A DNA stretch of 64,000 nt from contig NW_026262690.1 of the NCBI RefSeq assembly GCF_021869535.1, positions 11,581,501-11,645,500 of the forward strand, given 5' to 3'. The stretch comes from Mytilus californianus (lineage: Eukaryota; Mollusca; Bivalvia; Mytilida; Mytilidae). Positions 22,715 to 34,389 of the stretch are shown one piece after another. Under the pieces are notes generated by a model. That model searched no databases. It saw nothing but the letters and a program-made list of their open reading frames with translations, and was not told the origin of the DNA. A program made the position numbers and the translations under genes. Each line of letters opens with the position of its first letter. Positions within the stretch are counted from its first letter, which is position 1.

Positions 22715-22970
22715 TTGATTGATTAATCGATGTTAACGACACTTTCAGTTCTATTGTGGTATTTTGTGGCGGTCAGTTTTTATAAGTGGAGGAAGCCGGA
22801 GTGCCAAGAGAGAAAAACCGACATTCGGTAGGAAAACTGAAAATTCCAGTAAATTAAGATTGGAGTCGAGCGCACTTGTCACGTGCAGGATTCGAACTCA
22901 CAATCTCAGTGTTGACAAGCTAGTGATATAGTAGTTCAACTATTTAGACCACTCGGCCACCGAGGCCCCC
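22715..22970 (-). mobile_element. tRNA-derived SINE
   Basis: On the minus strand it begins GGGGCCTCGGTGGCCGAGTG (A box TGGCCGAGTGG, 22950-22960) and has a B box GAGTTCGAATCC (about 22888-22900), as in a Leu/Ser-type tRNA head. It ends in a (GATT)n-like tail near 22715. Length about 255 bp. A relative lies at 43575-43849, and a 5'-truncated copy at 31070-31240 sits at the matching place of the duplicated block. Confidence 0.85.
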
Positions 22971-23134
22971 ATTCGGTTATTCAAGGTACGACAAGGGTAA
23001 AAACCTATCACTTGCTATGTTTTCTGTATTTCTAAATGGTCTTCAATTTTTTTTTTATATAAGCCTGGTATCTTTGAACAGATTTTTTTTAATCAGAAGA
23101 TTTATAGATTGTTTTTTACTTAACTTAGTTTTTT

Positions 23135-23943
23135 AGCTCACCTGGCCCAAAAGTACAAGTGAGCTTTTCTCATCACTTGGCGTTCGTCGTCCGTCGTCGT
23201 CCGTCATCGTTAACTTTTACAAAAATCTTCTCTTCTGAAACTACTGGGCCAAATTTAACCAAACTTGGCCACAATAATCATTGGGGTATCTAGTTTAAAA
23301 AATGTGTCCGATGACCCGGCCCGCCAACCAGGATGGCCGCCATGGCTAAAAATATAACATTGGGGTAAAAGAAGATTTTGGCTATTATCTCTGAAACCAA
23401 AGCATTTAGAGCAAATCTGACAGTTGTAGAATTGTTCATCAGGTCAAGATCTACCTGCCGTTAAATTTTCAGACAAATCAGAAAACCTGTTGTTGGGTTG
23501 CTGCCCCTGAATTGGTAATTTTTCGTAAATTTTGCAGTTTTTGGTTATTGTCTTGAATATTATTATAGATAGAGATAAACTGTAAACAGCAATAATGTTC
23601 AGCAAAGTAAAATCTACAAATAAGTCAACATGACCAAAATGGTCAATTTTTCGTAAATTTTTGTAATCTTTTACAAAAATCTTCTCCTCTGAAACTACAT
23701 AGACAAATTTAACCAAACTTGGCCACAATCATCATTAGGGCATCGAGTTTTAAAAATGTGTCCGATGACCCCGCTTGCCAACCAACAAGGCCGCCATGGC
23801 TAAAAATAGAACATAGGGGTAAAATGCAGTTTTTGGCTTATATCTCTGAAACTAAAGCAAAAGTATAATGGTTGCATTATTTCATGCATCAATTGTAAAC
23901 AAAAATATCAGGTGAGCGACACAGGCTCCTTAGAGCCTCTAGT
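23135..23943. mobile_element. Molluscan interspersed element with AGCTCACCTGG / CAGGTGAGC ends
   Basis: The ends are inverted (AGCTCACCTGG at 23135, CAGGTGAGCG near 23909). Two direct units about 455 bp apart share CTGAAACTAC, AATTTAACCAAACTTGGCCA and ATGTGTCCGATGACCC. CGTCCGTCGTCGTCCGTC lies near the left end. No ORF. I recall this family as widespread in bivalves. It is absent from the duplicated block A'. Confidence 0.75.
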
Positions 23944-24049
23944 TGTTATTACTTTTTACTTAAGGCTTAAAATCAATATCACAAGATACAGAAAAGGAAT
24001 TGACAGTTTTTTTTAAATCATTTTTGAAATGCGAATGGTACTGTTTTGT

Positions 24050-24345
24050 AAACAGAAAGCAGCAATGATCTAGAATACAGTCCTGTTAAACGCATTTCAC
24101 GAATATTGTGAAGAATGGAAAATGAAAATAAATACCAACAAACTAAAGTTCGAATTTAAATTTCAAACCACAAAAGCTTTGCATTGTGTATTAACAAAAT
24201 GTGGACACAAAAAAGTTCAGTAGAGTTCAACTTGACTTATTTGATAAAATATTTTTGTCAATACTTTTATATGGATCATAAATATGGCGGTTTGAAAATA
24301 TAGATATAATTGAAAGAGTACATTTAGAGCTGCAAGTAGGCTGAT
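24050..24345 (+). pseudogene. LINE RT/connector remnant
   Basis: Plus-strand translation gives NAFHEYCEEWKMKINTNKLK (the region after the YxDD box where the strand FHEYC..W.M.IN..KT is conserved). Further on are LDLFDKI and LLYGS then stop, and ENIDIIERVHLE, all typical of the region between RT and the C-terminus of LINEs. Stops and frame changes throughout. Absent from the second copy of the duplicated block. Confidence 0.6.
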
Positions 24346-24359
24346 CAAAAAGAAGAACC

Positions 24360-24905
24360 TGGGATTAGTGGTCATGAACTGAAATCTCAATAGTTTAAAA
24401 TCAATATCAAAATTACAAAGTTTACTGTATCTGAAAGTTTTTTTCAGGATTCACCTAGAGATTTTTGTTTCCACTAAGGCTTAATTGGGTTGGATAAAGG
24501 AAAAAGCATATGAAGCCATCTCTATACAGTTAACAATCTTTATGAAGAAACATTCCAACAGCACCTGTATATGGGGTTTATATCTCCCAAATTTTGCGAA
24601 AAATTTGGGAAATGCATTATAATTTCATTGACCGTTATAGAATATCAATATCACATATGACCAGGGAAACTTGGCACATTTTAATAGCTACACTCAGGGA
24701 TGTGTGACACTTGTAAAAACAAAAATATCTTCATCCTTTCGTTTATGACATAATTGAAAACCTCATCACTGGATATCTTATTGCCATGAATAACACAACG
24801 GGCTCCAATAGTGGAGCAAGATCTGCATATCTTTCTGGAAAACTTTTTTCTTTGACACAGTGTATCTTCATACCTTTTGTAAATTATTGAATCATTTAAC
24901 GGTAT
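24360..24905 (+). pseudogene. RT remnant in duplicated block, copy A
   Basis: Includes NIPTAPVYGVYISQ, then after a deletion NFIDRYRISISHMTRETWH, the C-terminal landmarks of the PADKAANN/YxDD RT family. It matches 31390-32157, so it existed before the duplication. Not open. Confidence 0.6.
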
Positions 24906-24951
24906 AAACAACATTCGTATTGTACTTATCTGGTTTTGCTTTTATTTTCCA

Positions 24952-25168
24952 AGGCAGGGGCAAACAGAGGCAAAGGAGGAACCCTAGGTCCATGTGGGTC
25001 GGGAAATGGCGGGTCATGGTGCATGATTCGAAAGAAATTAAAGGTGGAAAATTTGGTAAAATAGAAACAGGTCCATACCAATATACTGTAACAAGCGCTA
25101 GATCAATAATATTTAAGGATTGCAACTCCCTGAAGCTTGATAAAAACGATAAATTGAACTACGCTTGA
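24952..25168 (+). CDS. Possible terminal exon, unknown protein
   Basis: A pyrimidine-rich tract ending TTTTATTTTCCAAG directly precedes an open frame that runs to TGA at 25166-25168. The translation (about 70 residues) is basic then mixed polar, with RGKQRQRRNPRSMWVGKWRV, then VHDSKEIKGGKFGKIETG and SIIFKDCNSLKLDKNDK. Composition is unlike the repeats around it and it is less AT-rich than the surroundings. I recognise no family and saw no upstream exon, so it may be a lone exon of a host gene or a relic. Confidence 0.3.
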
Positions 25169-25542
25169 TAATGTTGTTAAACTATCACAGCTACTTTCTT
25201 AAAAATGCAGTTAAAAAGGTCGAAAGATATCGACAGGGAAGTCAAAATTCATTTTTCGAAGACTGACAAAACTACGAAAAAAAACCCACAAAAAATGTAT
25301 TTATTAACTATCGATAACACATGGGTTTGTTGTCATATTGGGAACATGTGTTCATGTTAACAATAATATTCAAAGAATTTTAGCATAACAATAAATTACC
25401 TTCACAAAGTTAAGAGTTCAAAGTTTCTTTGTATGATAGCACGGACTGGTCATTCGCGGTAAAAGTTTACATTGAAAATACATTTTCATAGTTTGACCAA
25501 TCGAAGCTCAGTCTTAGTGCAGTAAAGTTGGCCTAATTTTAA

Positions 25543-26317
25543 GTTATTTCGGATATTGGTGATACGGACCACACCGCAATTAATGCACATGATAGAGGTG
25601 AGTCACAGTCCCCTGCTCCCAGTTCTGATATCGCAGATGCTTTTCATTTGTTCCGTGATTATCTAGATTACAAACTTGTAGATTTAAAAGCTGATTTGGC
25701 TTCCGAGCAAGACAATTTATCACGTAAATTTAAAGAAGAAGTCGGTATCAAATTCAAGAAAGAAGGGAACAGTATTCAATATCATTTCAACGATGAAATT
25801 CTGACCAGGCTCCATAAAATTCAAAAGAAGGGCCCTCCTTAGATTCTTCCACTAACAGTATTGTGTCTGAGCTTATAACTAAAGTAAAAGCTAGGAATAA
25901 GTCAATAAGGATCGCCAACAGCTCTGCAGGGGGCTGGACTATAGTGCGCGAATATGAGTCAAATACCATCGCTGATAACTCTGACGATGAAAAGAAGATT
26001 AGACAAGCCGAAAGTCGTGCAGTTAAGTCAATTATAGAGAGGACCAAACCTCGTCCTTCTCCGTACAACATTAGCAACAGAGCTACTCAAATTGCTAGAC
26101 CATCTGAAACTGTGCCGAATCCTGCTTATTCTCAGCCTTACAGTCGATATTCTCAACCTCCACAGCCCTTTCGTGCAGGCTACGGTAGGCGTGAGCCGGC
26201 CCAGTATGACATGTGTCACCAGTGTAAACAGTTTGGACATTGGCGCAAGAACTGCTCACTTAACAGGGTCCAGACATTTCAGCACAACGCTCAAGGACAA
26301 GGCGCCCAACGATCTTA
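25543..26317 (+). pseudogene. DIRS gag-like protein with zinc knuckle, frameshifted
   Basis: Open from about 25543. An acidic, charged N-terminal helix region (FRDYLDYKLVDLKADLASEQ) reaches a stop at 25840. A one-base shift near 25830 restores GPSLDSSTNSIVSELITKVK. The second part has a Pro/Tyr/Ser-rich stretch (PAYSQPYSRYSQPPQPF) and a CX2CX4HX4C knuckle, CHQCKQFGHWRKNC, at about 26211-26253, which in the family binds nucleic acid. It ends at 26318 and overlaps the start of pol in another frame. Confidence 0.75.
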
Positions 26318-26429
26318 AACCGAAATTTAATGATAAGTATTTAGATAGTGAATCATATTTTTCTGAACGGGGTAATGAAAACAGTATTAATGACAATTCT
26401 ATTTTTCTTGAACAAATAAAGTTTTTTTT

Positions 26430-28267
26430 GAAAGTGCAGAACATAATAGCACTTTTCATGGTGTAAAGGGGAGTTTGAATAAACATATCGAATTTTGGAA
26501 AAATATTGGCGCTAGTGATTTTGTCATTAACACTATAAAAGGCGGTTACATTATACCGTTTTTAGAAACACCTAAACAGATGCACTGTAAGAACAACAAA
26601 TCTGCATTTATGAATGAGAAATTTGTTGATGAAGCTATTTCTGAATTATTAGATACTTGGTGTGCTAAGTTAGTCCCTTTTAAGCCTTTCGTCGTGAATC
26701 CTTTGAGCGTAGCGCTAAATTCATCTTCAAAGCCTAGGTTAATATTAGATCTCAGTATTTTGAATCAAAGTGTCAAGAAAGACAAGTTCAAGTTTGAAGA
26801 CTGGAAAATTGCAATACAATATTTTGCGAATGATTACTCACTATATAAGTTTGATTTAAAATCTGGTTATCATCATTTTGATATTTGTCCCCAACAGCAC
26901 ACCTTTTTAGGGTTTTCCTGGAAACAACAGTTTTTCTGCTTCACTGTCTTACCATTTTGCTTATCAACAGCTCCTTTTATTTTTTCAAAATTTCTACGTG
27001 AAATGGTTAAATACTGGAGAAGAAATTCTATAAAGATAGTTGTATATCTGGATGATGGTTTTGGCATGGCTCCTACTTTTGAAGAATGTAATAAAGATGC
27101 TATTTTTGTTAGAGAAAGCCTTTTGTCAGCCGGGTTTTTAATAAACGAGAAAAAATCTATTTTCACTCCTGTTCAGGAGCTAGAATGGCTTGGAATCATT
27201 TGGAATTCACTTGAATTTTGTATTACTATACCTGACAGGCGTATTAATGATTTGATATGTTCCTTGTCGGATGCTTTGTTTAATTTTAACACATTGTCAG
27301 CCAGACGATTAGCCCAGGTAGTGGGAAAAATTATATCTATGTCTCCTGTAATTGGCAATATTTCTAGACTTAAAACTAGATATAGTTACATGTGTATTGA
27401 AAGTAGGGTATTTTGGGATACGGTATTGAATATAGAAATACCAGTCCAAGTTAAGGACGAGTTACTGTTTTGGCTTGATAACATTAAGAGAGTTAAAATA
27501 AAAAAGCTCGATTTTTATAGCAAATCTACGGTAATGGTGTACTCAGATGCAAGTCATGTTGCTTGCTGTGCTTATACTGTAGAAGTTAATAGTAAGATTT
27601 TTCATCAAATGTGGAATCGTTCAGAAATGCAACTGAGCTCTACTTGGAGAGAAATGAAGGCAATTGAGCAATCCCTGATTTCTTTTAAAAATGTTTTCAA
27701 AGGTAGAATATTGAAATTGAGTTACAAAATTTAGCAAATTCTATATTTTCTGTTTGTTCTCAACAAAGCATATCAATCCATGTACAATGGATTCCACGTT
27801 CTGAAAACACTTTGGCTGATTATGTTAGCAAAATGGTTGATCATGAAGATTGGGGTGTCTCCTTCGAATTTTTCAATTTTATAGATGAAATCTGGGGTCG
27901 ACATACAATCGATCGCTATGCTAGCCATCTAAATACTAAGCTACCTCGTTACAATTCCTTGTTTTGTTTTACACAAGACTGGTCTCAAGAGAACAATTGG
28001 CTTGTTCCTTCAATTTACTTGGTTTTAAGAGTTATCAAACATGTTATAGCTTGCAAGGCAAGTGGTACATTGATTGTCCCTAAATGGACGTCTGCAGTGT
28101 TTTGGCCATACATTTTTAAAAAAGATATGATATATGAAGATTATTTCGTTGATGTTTTAGAATTTCAAAAAACAGAAGGCATTTTTATGCAAGGTTCGAA
28201 CGAAAAGTCTATTTTCGGTTCGAAACGTTTTAATTCGTCAGTGTTGGCAATTAGAATAAAAGCTTGA
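26430..28267 (+). pseudogene. DIRS pol: reverse transcriptase and RNase H
   Basis: The main frame is 26475-27734. RT landmarks: LILDLSILN, YKFDLKSGYHHFDI, FLGFSW, VLPFCLSTAPF, and the catalytic YLDD at residues 191-194. RNase H starts at VMVYSDASH (Asp 358) and continues, after a frame break near 27730, with VQWIPRSENTLADYVSKM. Beyond that comes the region DRYASHLNTKLPRYNSLF, DW..ENNW typical of DIRS/Ngaro pol C-termini. The RT itself is open through the active site, but the break before the RNase H end and frameshifts with gag make the polyprotein defective. Confidence 0.85.
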
Positions 28268-28330
28268 TGCTATACTGTATAACACAGATTTTTGTTATAA
28301 TGATCATTTTATTGATATGGTCTCAGAAGA

Positions 28331-28640
28331 GCATGGTCCTATAGCAATATAGTTGACATGGCTTTTAGATTGATTATAATTATTTGTGTATCCATTGTAT
28401 ATTCTGACATGATTGGTTGCTGTCATGGTCAGGGAAAAGCATGGTCCTACAGAAGTATAGTTGACATGGATTGAAGATTGTTATTTATTTTATGTGTTAT
28501 TAATTAAGCTGACATAGCCAGTTGTTGGCATGGCCAAGGAAAGCATGGTCCTATATGGAATATAGTAGACATGGCTTATTGATTATCATCATAAATCAGT
28601 GTTCTCATTTTAATATGTATTTACAATGTATACGTTTTTC
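28331..28640 (+). repeat. Three ~105-bp tandem units between DIRS pol and recombinase
   Basis: GCATGGTCCTA recurs at 28331, 28439 and 28543, each followed by ATATAGT(T/A)GACATGG, with a CATGGYCARGGAAA lead before the second and third. The units lie between the end of the pol frame and the start of the recombinase, where these elements usually have little or no spacer. Confidence 0.8.
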
Positions 28641-29655
28641 AGCTATTTTTCATACTGGTAGATGGGAAGCATTACCAAAGAATTCTTTCAACTGTCACCT
28701 TTCACAGTTGTCAACTAAGTTGCCACAGTTTTGCCTTTCGTCTAGATCAGACAATACAACAAAAAACTACAAATATGCTTTTGAAGCCTGGACTAAATGG
28801 TGTGTATTTAATGAAATTTCCTATTTACCGGGTTCTGACACTCATGTTTCATTGTATTTAATAGAATTAACTGAATCTGATAAATCACATAGCAAGATTA
28901 ATAAAATGTTTTAGGCTATTAGTTTGTCTCACCGGCTCGCCGGGTTACCTGATCCATGTAAATCAGATTTAGTTTTATCTGTCAAAGAAGGTGCTCTAAG
29001 ACTAATGGGTCATACTGTTAACAAAAAAGAGCCAATTACTCCGGAAATTTTGAAACATATTGTATTGTTATATGGCAATGAAAAGTCCTCTTTAAAAGAT
29101 TTGAGAATAGCATGTATGTGCTTATTGTGTTTTTACTGGTTTTTTACGTTTTTCAGAATTGTCAAATTTGAAAAGGAATAACATAACTTTTTATGACTCA
29201 TATGTGAAACTTTTTCTCGAAAAGAGTAAAACAGATGTGTACAGAGAGGGTAACGATGTTCTCATTTCTAAGACTAATAACATCCCTTGTCCAGTCAATA
29301 TGTTACACAGGTATTTAAGTTTGGCAAATATTTCTTCCAGTAGTACGGAATATATATTCCGAGGTTTAAGCTATTGTAAAAGTAACAACAGTTATGTACT
29401 TGGTAAATCAGGAAAAATATCGTATTCTTCCACCAGAGACATTTTATTGTCCGCTCTTCATAAGTTAGGTTTAGACCAGACTAAATTTGGTCTTTATAGT
29501 TTGAGATCTGGTGGAGCTACGGCAGCTGCTGCATCAAACATTGAAGATAGAATTTCAAAAAACACGGTAGATGAAAAAGTGATCGTGCAAAAGATGGCTA
29601 TGTTAAAGAAAATTTAGAAGAAAGGTTGTCAGTTACAAAGAATCTTGGTGTTTAA
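28640..29655 (+). pseudogene. DIRS tyrosine recombinase, inactivated
   Basis: An N-terminal SAM-like part (SRSDNTTKNYKYAFEAWTKW) and the core follow in sequence. A TAG stop sits at 28912-28914 in frame. A frame shift near 29125 separates the helix before the first catalytic Arg (TGFLRFSELSNLKRN). The second Arg box reads LYSLRSGGATAAAASN (Arg codon 29504-29506). After another shift come KKHGR, a stop in place of the usual Trp, SDRAKDGY with the nucleophile Tyr at 29599-29601, and ERLSVTKNLGV then stop at 29655. All catalytic positions can be traced but no single frame holds them. Confidence 0.8.
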
Positions 29656-29889
29656 TATAAATCAATGTGTCCATTTTTGGCCCATCCTTTGTTTTGTTCG
29701 AAACTTTGCTGCACTCGTCTAGGCGAGCTGTTTCCCATAGATATGTGTTTGAGTTTTTGTTCATAAATACCTTATTTGCGTTTGAGGCCACGAATAAGAA
29801 AATAAAGCGATTAATGAACAACTAACAGTCCACAAAAAACTACCGATATTTAAAGACTGAGCAACACTTTAAAAACGAGAGGGCTCTGC

Positions 29890-30655
29890 GGTTCGATTGA
29901 TGTTACCACCGCTGAATTAGTAATGCTGATAGATAGTTACCACTGCTGGATGGAATGATGTTAACACCAATGAATTAGTGATGCTGATAGAAAGTTACCA
30001 ATGCTGGATGGACTGATTTTACTTCAGCTGGATTCGTACTGCTGTTAGATAGTAACCACTGTTGGATTGATAATACCGCTGCTAGATTTATTATGCTGAT
30101 ACGTATTACCCACTGCTGGGTTGATTTATGTTATCGCAGCTGGATCGGTACTGCTGTTAGATAGTAACCACTGCTGGATTGGTGATACTGCTGCTCTATT
30201 TATTATACTGATACGTATTACCCACTGCTGGGTGGATTGATGTTACCGGAGCTGCATTGGTAATGCTGTTAGATAGTTACCACTGCTGATTTGATGTGTA
30301 CGCCGTTTATTGGAATTTCTATTAGATACTTACCATTGATGGACTTGATTACCGCTGTTTTGGTAAAGCTGTGAGATTGATATCAATGCTGATAACTCCG
30401 GTTAGATTATTAATGCTGAGAAATTGTAACACTTGCTAGATTTGAAAATGTTGATAAATTGTTACTTCTCGTAGATTGATAATGTTGATACAATGTTACA
30501 TTTCGTAGATTGATAATGTTGATAAATTGTTACTTCGTTCAGATTGATAATATTGATAAACTGTTATTCGCGTTAGATTGATTATGCTAATAAAATGTTA
30601 CACTCCGCCAGATTGGTAGTGCTGATAAACTGCAATACAGGTTACAGATAGGAAG
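29890..30655. repeat. Complex minisatellite, duplicated block copy A'
   Basis: Shorter version of 20960-22290 with the same order of unit types, ending in the same GGAAGTGAGTACAACACACT junction as at about 22300. Confidence 0.9.
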
Positions 30656-30799
30656 TGAGTACAACACACTATATATCATTTAACTCTTTATTATGAACTA
30701 TGCATTTACAATATTCTTTTCTATCCCTCGTATCTTTTCTTCAACAAAAGACATTTTTTTTTTCAAACTTCATTTATTCTATGTTTTAACATTTTCTAG

Positions 30800-31050
30800 A
30801 AATGTGAAAATTAAGAAAGCTGAAGTAACTGATCATAACTTGGCTGTTAACGAAGGTGGCATGCCAGTAAAATGAATTGTCATTCCCTAGTGTATAATTT
30901 ACACCTATCAAAATGTCACAACTAAGGTTGGTTATAAAGTGATAATACGAAAAGAAGAGAGGTTATAATGAGTAAATCTTTGTGGGTGATATATCAAAAC
31001 CCTACAAACTACACGTAGGCGTCATGTGTTTAAAAACAACGTTAATTTGG
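30800..31050. repeat. Duplicated flank, copy A'
   Basis: Aligns with 22430-22700 over its whole length with scattered substitutions and small indels. Confidence 0.8.
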
Positions 31051-31069
31051 TTGGTACATTCGTTTTTAT

Positions 31070-31240
31070 TGATTGATTGATTGATGATTAACGCCATTTT
31101 CACCACTATTGTGCTAATTCGAAGCGGTCAGTTATTATTAGTTAAGAAAGCCGGGCTGCCTAGAGAGACGATCCCAGTCAATGAAAATTGGAGTCGAGCG
31201 TTCCTGCCAGGTGCGGGATTCCGACTCACAATCTCAGTAA
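31070..31240 (-). mobile_element. SINE copy in block A', tRNA head truncated
   Basis: Has the (GATT)n tail, the GCGGTCAG and GGAAAGCCGG-like body and a B-box relic (GGGATTCCGACTCAC), but lacks the A box. It has the same flanks as the SINE at 22715-22970, so it is the duplicated copy of that insertion. Confidence 0.75.
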
Positions 31241-31389
31241 AACATGAATATCTTATCGTCGACTTGAATACCATTTGTTGATCCCTAATCTGCAATATCC
31301 AGTTTTTTCGGCGCTCCATTTTTTCAAATTGGCCACATCGTTTTTAATCTGTGCTATGTGATAATTGGTGCTGTTCCACTTGGGCAAAA

Positions 31390-32157
31390 GTAAGCTGAAC
31401 AAAAGAAATACCTGGGATTAGTAGTCATGAACCAAAATGTCAAGAATTTAAAACCAATATCAAAATTACTGAATTTACAGTATGTGAAAGTTGTTTTTAT
31501 GATTCACCTGGAGTTTGGTTTTAATTCAACTAAGGCTGTATTGGGTTGGGTAATAGAGAAAGCTTATGAATCTTCTCGGTACAATTAACAATCATTATGA
31601 AGAAACATTACAACAGCGCCTGAATATGGGGTTTATATCTCCCTATTAATACAATGTTCAAGGGTTTGTGTTCTTTATCTTGATTTTTTTATATAGAGGG
31701 TTGCTGCTTACAAGGAATTTATTGATACAAATATTCATAATGATAATGTTATCTCTTCGAAACATTTACGAAACCCATTATGATTTCATTGTCCGTTATA
31801 GAATATTAATATTACATATGACCAGGGAAATTTGGCACTTAAAAAGATACAATCAGGGATATGTGACACTTGTAATATAAACAATATCTGCAGCCTTTCA
31901 TCGTTTATGACATAATTAAAAGCCTCATCACTGGTTATCTTATTACAATGAATAATGTAACGGATGCTAATATTGGAGCATGATCTGCCTATCTTTCTGG
32001 AAAACATGAGTTCATAAATCTTTGATGGGTTTCCTGTTTCTCATTCAAATGTTTCTGTGTTGTGATATTATGAATGGTTTTCTTCGATTGTTCATTGACA
32101 CAGAGTATCTCCATACCTTTTGTACATTATTGAATCATTTAACAGTATACATGTTAA
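31390..32157 (+). pseudogene. RT remnant in duplicated block, copy A'
   Basis: Contains APEYGVYISLLIQCSRVCVL, YRGLLLTRNLL, ETHYDFIVRYRI and HMTREIW, split over frames. Counterpart of 24360-24905, but longer because copy A has an internal deletion. Confidence 0.65.
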
Positions 32158-32159
32158 TA

Positions 32160-33365
32160 TACGTTGGCTCACGTATGCATCACATTTAATTTACTTTTAT
32201 CAAACCATTTGCTGCTAATGTTTTGTTTTAATTAATTCGTCATCTATCTAAATATAGAAATTGTAAATATGTACCGTAATGAATAACATCAAGAGAACCA
32301 AAAAAATCGACAGCAACAACAAAAACAGCAACAGAGTAAGTATTAAAAGCATTTTTTGCAACTGTTTTGTTCTGGTTTCACATCCTGCCATATGGTCGAC
32401 CGCGATTTTGTCAATTTAAAGATTGCGCAATATTATATTTGATGCATATTTTAGGATACATAGTAAAATGGGGACATTGGTAAATCATCGAATAGATTAA
32501 ATTTTAAAACTTGGGTAAAGCAATGTTATTCTGTCTCCCACAAATATTATGCTTTTGATTGCACAAAAGGATGAGTAATTCGGTCATATTATTTTGTGAG
32601 TACACGGCAGACAGAAATAAATGGAAAAAAAATTGTATCTCAAGCCCAATCGATACAAAATAATGCTCAGACATTTAAGGCATTACCTATATAATGCTTG
32701 CAGGCAAAAAGCAAGAGTAAAACATGTTTGTAAACTTCCATACTCCCAGGAACATATAATACATTTTTTTTTATTAGTTTGTAGGTAGATTGTCTATCAA
32801 TTTAATTCTAAAATATATATAATATTATTAATTGTCACAATCGTATCTGGTCATTGGTAAAGTATAGAGTTTTATATAGATATATTTTCAAGTTGTATCT
32901 TAAAAAAAAATATCTTGTGTTTTCTAGAGTTAGCAGTTCACTCGTTCTTCTTTTCATTTTTGCATTTGTCTATGTTTTCGTATTATATACTCGCTTTTCA
33001 AATGTGTATTATATACATGTTCTGATTTTTCTATCGATCTTAACTTTTAAAATGTTGCCATACAGAACATATTTATTGTATTTTCTCCAAGATTTTAAGA
33101 TGAATTATAGGCTGATGAAATAAGTTTATATCATGCCAATCAAGCAAGAGATGTGTTCAAATGTTTCATATTAAATTTCTACAGAATTTATGGAAAATTA
33201 TTAGGAAACACAAAGATTAAGACATTGTACGTAATGCAAATCTGTGTTAGTTATCATATGGAAACAATTTCCTTTCTGCCTGTTTTTGTCTCTATAAAAG
33301 GCATTCTGGCATTAACGTATTTTATCTGCAATGCATAGTATATGATAATATTAAAAAATAAATGG
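32160..33365. other. No gene seen; AT-rich unique DNA
   Basis: No array, exon or element recognised. The 89-codon frame at 32854-33123 is hydrophobic and AT-driven, without a domain. Confidence 0.5.
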
Positions 33366-33369
33366 AGAA

Positions 33370-33760
33370 TGTGTCCATGGGACACAGATGATGCCCCCAA
33401 TTGCATATAAAGTTGTACAGGGACATAACTGGAGAACTGTAAAAGTGACGCCACCTAAATTCGATTTTGATCTGTGTTTTACGGTTATAAGCATTGCGTA
33501 TACGTTTCTTAACATTTTATTGCGGCAAACTTAAGTTAGAGAACGGAAACGACAAATTCAGCATTTTTTCCATTTAAAAAGGGGAATAACTCCTGAACGG
33601 TAAAAGTAACGCAATTTAAATTCATACTTGATCTGTGTTTTGTGGTAATAAACATTGTGTATAAGTTTCATAAAATTTGGTTGAGGCAAACTAAAATTAG
33701 AGAAGGAACTAATTTTGGAGCGTAAAGACGGACAAGGGTAACACTAAATGCCTCCTCAGC
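33370..33760. mobile_element. Pearl-like element, two ~159-bp units
   Basis: Two units begin near 33428 and 33587 and share GAACKGTAAAAGT, GATCTGTGTTTT and GCGGCAAACTTA/GAGGCAAACTAA. They are followed by GACGGACAAGGG, a short GGAC-type tail. Confidence 0.6.
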
Positions 33761-34389
33761 CGCGGCGAGGAATAAAAATAATACCCTAGCGCGGAGATAA
33801 CTAACGTCATTCCCGACCACAAACCAAAATCTACTTTTGCATATCAGACGACCATTCAGATAAAGAAAGCATGTCTTAGGTTGAGACATAACCACATCGT
33901 ATCGGTTTATACGATATATTTGGTTTACAGTTTGATTCAGAAGAAACACCGACATAGCTAGATAATACAATTAATTATCTAATTAAATTACTACCACAAT
34001 TTGATATTAATAAGTATTGTAATTTTCATTGTTATTAATAAATGTAATGTCAGTATTACAAATCTAATCTTGAATCAATCCTAATCCTATCTTATTATTG
34101 GGCAATATTTTTACAAATCCAAATGTGACGTCACTTTGTGTGTTTTTTTAGAATTTCAAATGTGACGTCACTTTGTGCGTTGAGGCTTTGGCTAACTCGG
34201 CTGTGTATTTTTATGTGTTAGATTAAGTTGTTTTATGTAATGTATCCGTTTTTATTCTGTAGTTAGTCCCCACTTCGGTTTTATCTTGTATATCTATTAT
34301 ATAGTCATTTTATAAAATTGACTGTTTGCAAAATTATAAATTATTCTAAATAATAAGGATGTTCTTGTCCCAGGCAGAAAACCCTGGCC

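Larger units (their letters stand above)
25543..29655 (+). mobile_element. DIRS-type (tyrosine recombinase) retrotransposon, inactivated
   Basis: In order: gag-like chain with a CCHC knuckle, RT, RNase H, a conserved C-terminal pol region, then a tyrosine recombinase. DIRS elements integrate as circles with this recombinase instead of a DDE integrase. At least four frame breaks and two nonsense codons separate the parts. I did not find the inverted terminal repeats, so the outer limits are those of the coding parts. It lies between the two copies of the large direct duplication. Confidence 0.85.

Noticed and set aside
22888-22965. A functional tRNA gene
   Set aside because: A and B boxes are present on the minus strand, but the anticodon and acceptor stems are not formed and the sequence continues into a SINE body with a (GATT)n tail.
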